Shown piece by piece: positions 34,901-43,518 of a stretch of 64,000 nt of DNA; the stretch's first letter is position 1, and every line of letters begins with the position of its first letter. The stretch is from assembly GCF_032362555.1 (NCBI RefSeq), contig NC_083518.1:3794501-3858500 (forward strand), in the 5' to 3' direction. Source of the stretch: Amyelois transitella (lineage: Eukaryota; Arthropoda; Insecta; Lepidoptera; Pyralidae). The notes under the pieces were generated by a model that saw only the letters and a program-made list of their open reading frames with translations, did no database searches and had not been told where the DNA came from. Made by a program: the position numbers and the translations under genes.

Positions 34901-35396
34901 CCCGACATTAATGTATGGGAGTGAAAGTTGGGTATGGCAAAAGAAGCATGAAAGCAGAATAAATGCAGTGGAAATGAGAGCGTTAAGGAGTATGATGGGT
35001 GTGAAATTGAGTGACAGGATAAGGAACAGCGTGATAAGGGAATGTTGTGATGTGAAAGAAGATGTAGTTACAGGAATAGAAAAGGGTATGTTAAGATGGT
35101 TCGGTCATGTGGAGAGGATGAATGAAAGCAGGTTGACTAAGCAGATATACAAGGAGAGTGTGGAGGGAAAGGTCGGAGTGGGAAGACCTAGACGAACGTA
35201 TCTTGATCAAATTAAGGACGTCCTGGTAAAGGGTCAGGTCAAAAGTACCCGAAACCGCCGAGCTTGTATGAAGAGAGTTATGAATGTGGACGAAGCGAAA
35301 GAAGTATGCAGAGATCGTGGCAAGTGGAAAGAGGTAGTCTCTGCCTACCCCTCCGGGAAAGAGGCGTGATTGTATGTATGTATGTATGTATGTATG
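31969..35396 (+). mobile_element. Full-length RTE-type LINE, apparently intact
   Basis: The element has a ~290-bp leader beginning with the hairpin-forming head GCCGTGTGGTTCCCGGCACC, one long ORF, a very short 3' UTR (TGATTG) and a (TATG)n tail. A single APE-endonuclease/RT ORF, a tiny 3' UTR and a short-repeat tail in place of poly(A) fit the RTE clade. Eight other full or partial copies are in this window. Confidence 0.92.
32259..35369 (+). CDS. LINE endonuclease/reverse transcriptase polyprotein
   Basis: 1036 aa, uninterrupted. The N-terminal APE-type endonuclease (about residues 36-290) nicks the target: MNVRGGMKDK with VNETKR, GVYAPWD, LGDFNGLVG, DFVIVDERL and the final GIDSDHLLV (SDH catalytic signature). 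A Lys/Glu-rich linker follows. The reverse transcriptase (about 490-830) contains KSMKAGKAAGCDRVS, VIVPLYKGKGSQLDCKNYR, AQAGFRKGMGCTDQ, FVDLEKAYDRV, GVRQGCVASPWLFN and YADD at 761-764. The C-terminal part (MLRWFGHVERMNE ... VGVGRPRRTYLDQI) is typical of these elements. No RNase H and no separate ORF1 are seen. The ATG at 32259 is the first in frame after the leader. It is likely still competent for retrotransposition, inferred from intactness and a near-identical copy at 59.7-61.8 kb. Confidence 0.95.
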   Translation: MDANFLKEHLDGGDGVRTPSRLVPGGSGMRSAESRFATMNVRGGMKDKIEEVCQMMDERRLDVLCVNETKRKGCDATQHGPYTAYWSGISSTSRGCQGVGLILSARMAECVNEYECVSPRLLWIRLKVGITRIFVLGVYAPWDVGSRGTTSAKSENEEFWNSVREVLKVTKPNEKIIMLGDFNGLVGVKRDGYEKVLGAFGDEKVNDNGRSVLEICLEWDLFVSNSMFQHKEIHTYTRVEGILKSMIDFVIVDERLKNKVLDTRAYRGAGIDSDHLLVISRIRGIFNRWRHRVREQTSALERVKVENLQDMDVGKKYINRLKDEFEDLEEMSDIEDGWKEFKERIVKVAVEVCGVSRRRKGKNHKNAWMSKDVQELVRLKKKAWLDLLAAKANLRMQEVIDEDVNEARKEYKKMKDLVKKAVIRKKEEYKEDFDKRLSEDFQSNLKVFWKSVRSARGNTITRELTRIRCQDGSVVKGEECVLKIWKDYFESLFEKKEGNKKDFCYSEEKENEMEGKIEMFEIVEALKSMKAGKAAGCDRVSVEMLKAGKGVVASQLYCLFNLCWRSGRVPKDWCKAVIVPLYKGKGSQLDCKNYRGISLLSVVGKLYAKVLINRVRNETDDKIWDAQAGFRKGMGCTDQVFSLRCIAEKFLAKSQKVYCTFVDLEKAYDRVERNELWSALSMHGVSSLLIRALKSLYEDSSACVRINGAHTEWFKIEKGVRQGCVASPWLFNLFMDSCLTDLKESKSGLRMNELLVKCLLYADDQVILASSAEELQEMVNCMHEALKEKGMKVNVSKTKTLVFEMEKEMTACNILIGGEKVEQVKEFVYLGSKFTSDGKYDSDIERRVNAGNMVNGALHAFMSSQKLSKKARLAVHRGVLVPTLMYGSESWVWQKKHESRINAVEMRALRSMMGVKLSDRIRNSVIRECCDVKEDVVTGIEKGMLRWFGHVERMNESRLTKQIYKESVEGKVGVGRPRRTYLDQIKDVLVKGQVKSTRNRRACMKRVMNVDEAKEVCRDRGKWKEVVSAYPSGKEA

Positions 35397-36152
35397 TATA
35401 TACTGATTCTCATTTCATTTTGCTGTCCACTTCAAGATCCCCTCTAATTTTTTTATTGCATTGCATATTTCAGCTAAATTTTAATTTTAATTTCTAATAA
35501 GTTATTCGAATTGTTCGCATAAACTTTTAAAAATACATGTAAGTATTCTTCACGTGATCCACATTATTTAAATCAATTATGTACTATATCATCTTTTTTC
35601 TTTTGTTTCTTTTTTTTTTTTACAGAGCTATCAATGGCACTGGACACCTATTCGTTTTCGAAATTTATGAGGGTTAATTCAACCCTTCACTTTGTATAAA
35701 TAACTTTAAATAAATACTTACTTTGTATTTTTTTATATCTTTTATTCATTGATCTTCATCTTTATAACTTTTGTATATTTTTGATTTATTGAATTTTTAT
35801 TCAGATTTATTTCAATTTAATGACATATCGCACTCCCAGAACAATAGTGAACCAAGTCAAAATATCTCTTTTTTCAGAATCAACGAAAAACTGATATCTA
35901 ATGTTGTACTGATAAAATTGGCAGGTTTGTAAACGTTTAACGGAGATGCTACAATACTAAACAGCAAAGTAAGTTCAGTCAACTTAAAACTGTAAACAAA
36001 GCATATACATATAATATTAATTTTCGACTTAATTCACTATTGTAGGAACAATAAAACATTTTTTTTTTCAAATTATTTCGACTTAAGCGTTTTTTACTGA
36101 ATAAAGCTGAAATAGGGCACTATTAACCTATTGATGGTTGTCTGCAACAGAA

Positions 36153-36365
36153 TCCTACTACTATTATAATGGCGAAAGTTTGTATGGATGTATGGATGTA
36201 TGGATGTTTGTTACTCTTTCACGCAAAAACTACTGAACCGATTACCATGAAATTTGGTATGTAGGTAGCTGAAGACCCAGAATAACACATAGGCTACTTT
36301 TTATCCCAGAGTTCCCGCGGGATTGATAGGGTTTCCATGCGGACGAAGTCGCGGGCGGCCTCTAG
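36153..36365 (+). mobile_element. Short non-autonomous Helitron
   Basis: Begins TCCTACTACTATTATAATGG after an A and ends with a hairpin region (GCGGACGAAGTCGCGGGC) then CTCTAG before a T. Helitrons insert between A and T, begin TC and end CTRR after a hairpin. The body ACTACTGAACCGATTACCAT and GGCTACTTTTTATCCCAGAG is a widespread lepidopteran type. (TGTATGGA)n repeats lie near the start. Confidence 0.8.
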
Positions 36366-36699
36366 TTTACAATAATAACTTATTTATTTCGTTTTTAGGT
36401 AGCCCCATTTAAAATCAAATAGATCACCAAAATGTACAAAATCACAACAATAATTAAGTAATGCCTATTTATTACAAAAATATTTTTATACAAAAGTAAC
36501 AAATAACGTAAATTGGCAACTCTGCTTAAATTTTCCTAAGAACTTAACATAAATCGGTCCTTATAAAATATGAAAAAAGAACATACGTCTGCTTAAACCT
36601 TAAACTATATGAATTAAAGGCATCAGATGAACATAGTATTTATCACGTAATGATCCTTTTCCATACATATGTCAAGAACACTTTTCCTATTTTCATTCT

Positions 36700-37730
36700 G
36701 TTTTTCTATATCCTTATAAAAACCAAGCACACTGTCATAACCAGTACGTTTCACTCCGACCTATCCATTAAAATCACCTAGCAATAAATATCATTCTTGC
36801 GTTAGCTTTTCTCTCATTCAATATATCTCGTACATTATCCCAAAACTCTTTCCTTTTTTTATTCTTCTTACTTTTATCTTCCATTGGAGCATATACACGG
36901 AATACAAATATTCGTATTACACCTTCTTTAATTCTGATCCAGACAAACCTTGAACTAACACACTTTTATTCAATCACACATTCTGTCATACTTTCTGAAA
37001 GGATGAAGCCTTTCTTGACAACCTTTGGTATTTTCTGGTTCTCCAGACCAATAGACTGTATTCGTACTGCAGTTCGTAGTGCCACATCCCTTACTTTATG
37101 TCTCATTTACACATAGTACATCAATCCTCCTTTCATCCACCATCTGATATACCTTATCTATTTTGCTATTCATACCTTTTACGTTTAACGTAGCAAAGCG
37201 GCTGTTCCTAGACCGCTCTTCGCCTCTACGAGAATCGCGACGTGATGGGTTACGCCACATCACCGCCATTTTGGTTTTTAATTATTTTGATCACTTTGAA
37301 TCCTACGAGTAAATGGGTAAAAACAGTGTCGCACCTAGCAGAGATTTGCCAGGCGAAGGCTAGTTTTCCTCTGGGGGCGCCCGACCCCTGGACGAAGCAC
37401 GCTTGAGACTAGGCTCGCCCTTAGCCACGCATCTTTGGGCACGGCAGACCTTAGATTGGCGGAAAAAAGGAAACAAAGGAGTTTAATGTAATATAAATGT
37501 AGACGGGAAAAACATGGACTTGGGTATTAGGAAATATAAAGTATTTTGTGATGGTTTGGACATGTCGAGAGAATAGATGAAGACAGATTAACGAAAGGAA
37601 TTTATAAGGCGGAGCTGACTGTAAAATTGGGATAGGGCTGGCCTCGTCGAACTTTACAATTCGAATGTCTTGAAAAAGGGAGACGTTAGGAGAACCCGTA
37701 ATCGCACATCACGCAAAATCTACCGAACGG
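36700..37730. pseudogene. Ancient LINE copy with inverted 5' part
   Basis: At 36700-37300 the minus strand encodes a decayed endonuclease related to the 32-kb LINE (for example VDERRIDVLCVNET, FVWIRIKEGVIRIFV, RVYAPMED) with stops. At 37330-37465 the minus strand matches the LINE leader (complement of CTAAGGTCTGCCG and GGGCGAGCCTAGTCTC). From about 37535 to 37725 the plus strand matches the RT C-terminal part (ATGGTTTGGACATGTCGAGA corresponds to the WFGHVER region). The order, internal to 5' on the minus strand and then 3' on the plus strand, is that expected from twin priming. Confidence 0.75.
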
Positions 37731-37734
37731 ATCT

Positions 37735-38504
37735 GAACGAAATTCGGCACAGATATAGTTAGTAACCTGGATTAGAATATAGGCTACTTTTTATCCTGAA
37801 ATTCTATCCCAAGGGGATGAAATAGGGGGTGCAAGTTTGTATGGAACGTATTTACGCGCGATGGCTTGCTAGCGTATTTCATTTCATGTATAAGTTTGGT
37901 GTTTCTATACCGATTTCGATGATTCTTTTTTTATTGAATAGGTACTTATATTAACTTTTAAGAATTATGAATGAGTGTGAGTGTTATTGGTATTATAAAC
38001 ATCAGAGTAAAGAAATATAATCAGAAATCTCCGAACTGCTAAGCTATTAGGAATTACACGTGTTATTGTGAGTCAACCATAAAAGATAGGCTCATGCTGT
38101 CTTGGGATATTTTTTTAATAATTTTATGTAGAATATTTCCGTTATACATGGTTTTGCTGTATCTTTAACCACTAAGGCTGCACACGCGACGGAAGCTTAA
38201 AAAATCAAGTAACTTCTCCCGTTTTCCCAACATTTCCTTTCACTGCTCTGCTCTTAGTGATTGTAGAGCAATGAAAAGTATACTATAACCTGCTCAGGAG
38301 TATGAAGAATAACTGTACCAAGTTTCGTTAAAATCCGTCAAGTAGTTTTTGTTTCTATAAAGAACATACAGACAGACAGACAGACAGACAAAAATTTTAC
38401 TGATTGCATTTTTGGCATCAGTATCGATCACTAATCACCCCCTGATAGTTATTTTGAAAATATATTCCATGTACAGAATTGACCTCTCTACAGATTAATT
38501 ATAA
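37735..38504. repeat. Helitron-like fragment and unclassified repeats with (GACA)n
   Basis: 37735-37850 (CTACCGAACGGATCTGAACG, GGCTACTTTTTATCCTGAAA) resembles the body of the Helitron at 36.2 kb without its ends. The rest ends with CCAAGTTTCGTTAAAATCCG and a GACAGACAGACAGACAGACA microsatellite near 38370, a combination common in moth repeats. No coding frame. Confidence 0.55.
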
Positions 38505-39773
38505 GTATAGATAAGATTGATAATGTCATAACTCAAGACAAAAACACAAAGAAAGAATATTTATACAACAATAAACGTAGGATCAGCGTCTGAGTCATCA
38601 ATACAGTCGTCATCACTATGATTACCTGCTTATTAGAACGCAGGTAAGGGTACCTGCTTATTAGAACGCAGGTAAGGGTATTCCCTCGCATGATGTTTCA
38701 TAGGCTAATGGAACAAGAACAGGTAACACACAGGTGCCGTATGGTTCCCGGCACCAATACAGTGCCGTGTGGTTCCCGGCACCGTTACAGTGCCGTGTGG
38801 TTCCCGGAACCAGTACAAAAAAGAATAGGACCACTCCATCTCTTTTCCGTGGATGTCGTAAAAGGCGACTAAGGGATAGGCTTACAAACTTGGGATTCTT
38901 TTTTAGGCGATGGGCTAGCAACCTGTCACTATTTGAATCTCAATTCTATCATTAAGCCAAATAGCTGAATGTGGCCATTCAGTCTTTTCAAGACTGTTGG
39001 CTCTGTCTACCCTACTATAGACGTGACCATATGTATGTATGTACAGGTAACACCATTACCGCTGCATCAAAGACTTATGGAGCAGATACGGGTTTCTGAA
39101 ACGACCACGCCATTCTACTTTATTAGCTTCCATGGCATTTTCTAGCAACATAAGCCCACGATATCTGTTAAAAAATCTATAATGAATTTAATACCAATAA
39201 CAGTGTATTATCTCAAAATTAAATTAATTTTATTATTTTTAACAAACATTTATATAAATAGTGACCAATATTCTGAATACTTGTGAGTGAATAATAATTC
39301 CAATTATTTAGATATCAGTAAATGTGTTTTTTTATGTAAATACGACATAATTAATATCTACTATCAATAGTGTAGGAATAATTTCTCTGATTTTCACTTT
39401 TTATTAATAATACTGGACTATTTTAGAAATAGACTTGGGGTGTATGGTAGGTAACTCTTGTATATTTAATTGCTTTTAAAATAAATATTTAAAAGTACTT
39501 AATACTTATAATTTCACGTTTCTGTTAAATGAATAAATAGAGTAACTATGCAGTGCTTTGGTTCAAAAATATAAACAAAGTGGCGACAAAGGTATTTTTC
39601 TGTAGGTATAACTTAACGGGGTTTTTTGAAATGCAATATGTATGCAAATTTATGATCTTTTAAATTTGCAAACGAAGAAAGTGTGAAAAGCGTTGCCTTT
39701 TCTATAAAAATAACAATGCATCGTTATATAAAGGCTCCACCGTTATGGTCCCGCAGTCAGCAAATAAAGGTAA
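38505..39773 (+). repeat. Promoter-bearing direct repeat, probable 5' LTR of BEL/Pao element
   Basis: Repeated in the same orientation at 42720-43435 (shared: GTCATAACTCAAGACAAAAA, CTGCTTATTAGAACGCAGGT, CCTCGCATGATGTTTCATAG, GGGGTTTTTTGAAATGCAAT). Near its end is a strong core promoter, TATATAAAGGCTCC followed about 25 bases later by GCAGTCAGC. It stops abruptly after AAATAAAGGTAA where gag-like sequence begins, whereas the downstream copies continue, so U5 is probably deleted here. A SINE-A is inserted in it. Confidence 0.5.
38730..39042 (+). mobile_element. SINE-A with three tandem head units
   Basis: Bordered by the 11-bp duplication ACAGGTAACAC (38719-38729 and 39043-39053); the related repeat at 42.95 kb is the empty site. 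The first 28 bp of the element (GTGCCGTGTGGTTCCCGGCA plus CCNNTACA) occur three times in a row, starting at 38734, 38762 and 38790. A normal SINE-A body and a TATGTATG tail follow. Confidence 0.92.
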
Positions 39774-40760
39774 GTCACAGCCCACTGGCTGTGAAGAATA
39801 TCTGCAAGACGTCAACATCGTTTCTATTATTCTGAGTAAACTTCCTACGGTTCTAATTTCAAATGGTCGGATTACAGTTTTAACCTTATTGAAGATGGTC
39901 TAAAACCAAGATTACTCATCCTGTCAGATTTTCTTAGCGAAGAAGCGATAAAAATCTCGACAACGTCAAATACGATGTTGACTACAACACGACAAGACCA
40001 ACAAAAACATAGATCTATCGATAATATGGCTGCGCCATCTCATACAGTTTTGATTCAAGCCGAAGAAGGCGATACTAAATGTCAATTTTGTAAGAAATCT
40101 ACTCACAAACTAACAGAATGTTAATAATTCAAGAAATCATTGCGTAAGTCCAGATGGCAATTTATAAAAAAGAGTTGTGTTATAGATATTTAATTAGTAA
40201 ACACGAGAGAAGCTCGTGTGAAGCACGCCCCGGCGTGCGACAGGGACGGCTGCGGATTACCACACCATCGTTTACTACACTACGCAACATCAACGGTTGC
40301 TCAGAGTTCACGTGCACCTAACAATGCGACTGCTACTACTGGCAATGAAGTTACAAGCGTTCCGGAAACATTGAACTTTATTAATTCTAGTGATCGCGTA
40401 TTGTTGAAAGTGGTGTCAGTGCGTATACATGGACCAAACGGGATCGTGGACAGTACCGCCTTGTTGGATGACGGTTCCTCTATTTCTCTTATGTGTTCAT
40501 CGCTGGCAGCGCGCGCGGGCCTTCGCGGCCGCCGCTGTAGGCTGCGCGTACGCGTCGCCTTCAATAACGGTGAACTCGTATGCGACTCCAGTACGGTAAA
40601 CGTAAACGTAGCAGGTATGGAAATAAGATTCATAATATAAATATACGTTGTGTAAATAATCTGAACTTACCATTGCAAACTTTATCTGTTTTGAATTGTG
40701 TAACTTATTCCCATTTAGAAGGCATTAGTGAACACTTGTTACCAAACCCGAATTATTGAG
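39774..40760 (+). pseudogene. BEL/Pao gag (C-terminal) and protease remnant
   Basis: Degenerate gag sequence leads to a zinc-knuckle-like CQFCKKSTHKLTEC (about 40081-40122), then in shifted frames RDGCGLPHHRLLHY, a typical Pao gag end. The open part 40218-40640 holds the aspartic protease with ALLDDGSSISLM, the D-x-G active-site type of BEL/Pao. LNLPLQTLSVLNC follows to about 40730. There are stops and frameshifts. The expected RT/RNase H, which should come next, is missing: only about 100 bp separate this part from integrase sequence. Confidence 0.8.
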
Positions 40761-40862
40761 TGGGCAAGATAACTATCATTTACAAGTTCCCTCTGAAATT
40801 AAATTATTAAATTAGGTAAATATAGTGAGCCGCCTGCCGTATTTACCCCTCTGGGCTGGTGT

Positions 40863-42110
40863 GTGCATGGAAGAATGAACGTAAAAGGCGACCATCCATG
40901 GGTTGGCGGTCGCATCGACGCAGCGGCAGATGTGGGTGTGGACGTTAAGCGGCCCGTGATACTAGACGGCCGACATCCCGTATCTAGGCTTATTGTCCGA
41001 CACTATCACGTAAAAGCAGCTCATGGGAACCAGGAGACCGTGGTCAACGAGCTCAGACAGCGGTATTGGCTACTGAGGCTCAGACCTACAGTGAATCCGT
41101 CGTCTCCAAGTGCATGTTATGCAGGATTCGTAAGAGTTAAACCACGGGTACCGCGAATGGGAGACTTACCGAAGGCTCGCGTCGCCCATCACCAGCGCCC
41201 TTTCTCCTACTGTGGGTTGGACTTATTTGGTCCAATGGAAATTACCGTTGGTCGACGAAGGGAAAAAAGGTATGGTGTGTTATTTACTTGCCTCACTGTG
41301 CGCACCTACAATTCACATCGTGGTAGTTAATTCTCTCACGTCGGACTCCTTGATAATGGCGCTGGGAAGAATGACAGCCAGGCGTGGTTGGCCGCGATGT
41401 CTATATTCTGATAACGGTACAAACCTTAGAGGCGCAGAAATGGAGTTGCTAAAATCGATGCGACTATTAAACATTGAGAAGCTAAAGGCTGAAGGTATCA
41501 ATAATGGAATGGAGTGGTGATTTATTCCCCCAGCCAGCCCTGCCTGGGGTGGCGCATGGGAACGGCTAATTCGAAGTGTCAAAACAACCTTGAAGGTTGT
41601 CTTGACTGAACGTGCCCCAATGGATGAGGTTTTGAATACGCTGTTGGCCGAGATTGAAAATCTAGTAAATAGTCGTCCCTTGATGCATGTCTCGGTTGAC
41701 TCTGGGGTCGTTGAGTGGCTGACACCAAATCATTTTCTACTCGGTAGCTCTTCAAATTTGCCTATTATAGGGCAGTTTGATGCCTCAGATTTATACGTTC
41801 GGAATCATTGGCGCACAGCACAAAGGCTGACCGATATGTATTAGAAGAGATGGGTCAAAGAAATTTTACCAGACCATATACCTAGGACGAAATGGAGCGA
41901 TGAACAGAAATCGCTGTAGGTGGGTAATCTGGTACTGGTGGTGGACCCTAATTCTTCGCGAAACGTTTGGTCCAAGGGTTTGGTGACTCGCGTTTTTCCA
42001 GGAAAGGATGGACGTACAAGGTTGGTAGAAGTACGGACGGCGAGCGGAACGTTGCGGAGGTCGGCGGCTCGCGTCACTCCTATACTCCTGAGTGATGAGT
42101 GCTGCACCAG
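40863..42110 (+). pseudogene. BEL/Pao integrase remnant
   Basis: Contains a zinc-binding-like region (RLIVRHYHVKAAHGNQETVV, then YWLLRLR), RPFSYCGLDLFGPMEI (first catalytic Asp), RCLYSDNGTNLRGAE (second Asp) and PASPAWGGAWERLIRSVK (catalytic Glu), followed by LVNSRPLMH and the C-terminal LVVDPNSSRN ... SKGLVTRVFPGKDGRTR. Frames change near 41270. Stop codons interrupt it at 41518-41520, 41842-41844 and 41917-41919, so it is dead. It contributes the 3' part of a Pao pol gene whose RT section is deleted. Confidence 0.85.
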
Positions 42111-43515
42111 CTCTAGGGAGGGGAATGTTGGCGACGCGTAAATTGAAATTTTTTATTAATATTTTGAATGTTGGTATACGCGTAAATGATGGTTGTCACT
42201 TTGACGTTTATTGTTTTGCATAAGTCAGTTCTCTGGCATACGTGGGCCCGTCCGCACGGTTCCGCTATTGTTCTTCGAGCCCATCATCAAAAATTACATT
42301 ATTTTAATTAGGTAGTTATATTATTAGTATAGTTTAATAATATAATTATAATATTAAACCTATAAAAGAACGTAATATATGTGTATACATACACACATAT
42401 AATCACGTCTATATCCCTTGCGGGGTAGACAGAGCCAACAATTTTGAAAAGACTGATAGGCTACGTTCAGCTATTTGGCTTAATGATAGAATTGAGATTC
42501 AAATAGTCACAGGTTGTTTGGCCATTGCCTAAAAGAAGAATCCCAAGTTTATAAGCCTATCCCTTACTCGCCTTTTACGACATCCATGGGAAAGAGATGA
42601 AGTGGTCCTATTCTTTTTTGTATTGGTGATGGGAACCACGCGGCACTGCCAGATATAGGTATACCTGTTGTATATTAGTAAATAAGATTTGTAAATTGCA
42701 TATCTAATTAGTTTTATTGCAAGATAAGAATGACAATGTCATAACTCAAGACAAAAACGCAAAAAAGAATCTTAACAGTACTAAAAAGTATTTATACAAC
42801 AATACGTATTATATTTTAGAAATAATTAACGTAGGATCAGCTTCTGAGTCATCAATACAGTCGTCATTACTATGATTACCTGCTTATTAGAACGCAGGTA
42901 AGAGTAGTAGGTACTTCCTCGCATGATGTTTCATAGGCTAATGGAACAAGAACAGGTAACACCATTAGATATATATTATATATTATATATATAGATATTA
43001 ATTATAATATCTACCATCAATACTCGTAGTGAATAATTTCTCTGATTTTCACTTTTTTAAAATAATACTGGACTTTTTAGAAATAGACTAAGGGAGCATG
43101 GTAGGTAACTCTAGTATATTTAATTGCTTTTATAAATATTTAAAAGTACTTAATACTTATTATTTCACGTTTCTGTTAAATGAATTGATGAAGTAACTAT
43201 GCAGTACTTTGGTTCCAAACTACTTATAAACAAAGTGGCGACAAAGGTATTTTTCTGTATAACTTAACGGGGTTTTTTGAAATGCAATATGTATGCAAAT
43301 TTATGATCTTTTAAATTTGCAAAAGAAGAACGTGTGAAAAGCGTTCCCTTTTCTATAAAAATAACAATGCATCGTTATATAAAGGCTCCACCTTTACGGT
43401 CCCGCAGTCAGCAAACAAAGGTAAACTTATTTCAATTCGTTTTGTAAAACGCAATATTCGCAAAGGGTTATTGAGTTTGTTCATTTACGAGAATACTAAA
43501 AATGTATTACGAGTA
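42111..43515 (+). repeat. Polypurine tract and probable 3' LTR of the BEL/Pao element
   Basis: AGGGAGGGGAA (about 42115-42125) directly precedes TGTTGGCGACGCG, a polypurine tract plus TGTTG start as expected for BEL/Pao LTRs. After about 165 bp it is broken by an AT-rich unit and a SINE-A. The promoter-bearing repeat resumes from about 42720 to the TATATAAAGG box (about 43376), GCAGTCAGC and a downstream part (TTTCAATTCG ... GAGTTTGTTCATTTACGA). Joining both pieces into one LTR is inference. Confidence 0.45.
42385..42645 (-). mobile_element. SINE-A, full length
   Basis: Plus strand: ACACACATATAATCACGTCT (tail), CCCTTGCGGGGTAGACAG, the body, then CATCCATGGGAAAGAGATGA and GGGAACCACGCGGCAC (head complement). 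Together with the AT-rich unit at 42294-42384 it is part of a segment duplicated at 44317-45090; both copies share the variants GCCAACAATTTT and CCCTTACTCGCC. Confidence 0.88.
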
Positions 43516-43518
43516 TAT

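Larger units (their letters stand above)
30587..35695 (+). repeat. Left arm of a diverged inverted duplication
   Basis: Blocks recur in inverted order at 46560-47845: AACAAAACGGTCTGTTTCCT near 30673; GTGTCAGTTTTTGCGTTGTA near 30820; ATACTTCCTTCTCTTTCACT near 31060; CCCTTTCCAACTTCTTATTA near 31370; CATTTCATTTTGCTGTCCA near 35411; and GAGCTATCAATGGCACTGGA near 35625. The homologous part is about 1.2-1.3 kb; the rest is an insertion of about 4 kb (LINE plus upstream sequence) absent from the other arm. Both arms hold a TTTTACAG|AGCTATC acceptor-like site followed by a short open frame (ELSMALDT). The original repeat was not recognised. Confidence 0.75.

Noticed and set aside
38370..38391. CRISPR-like array or regulatory repeat at the GACAGACAGACA run
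   Set aside because: It is a simple 4-bp microsatellite without spacers, usual in moth repeats.
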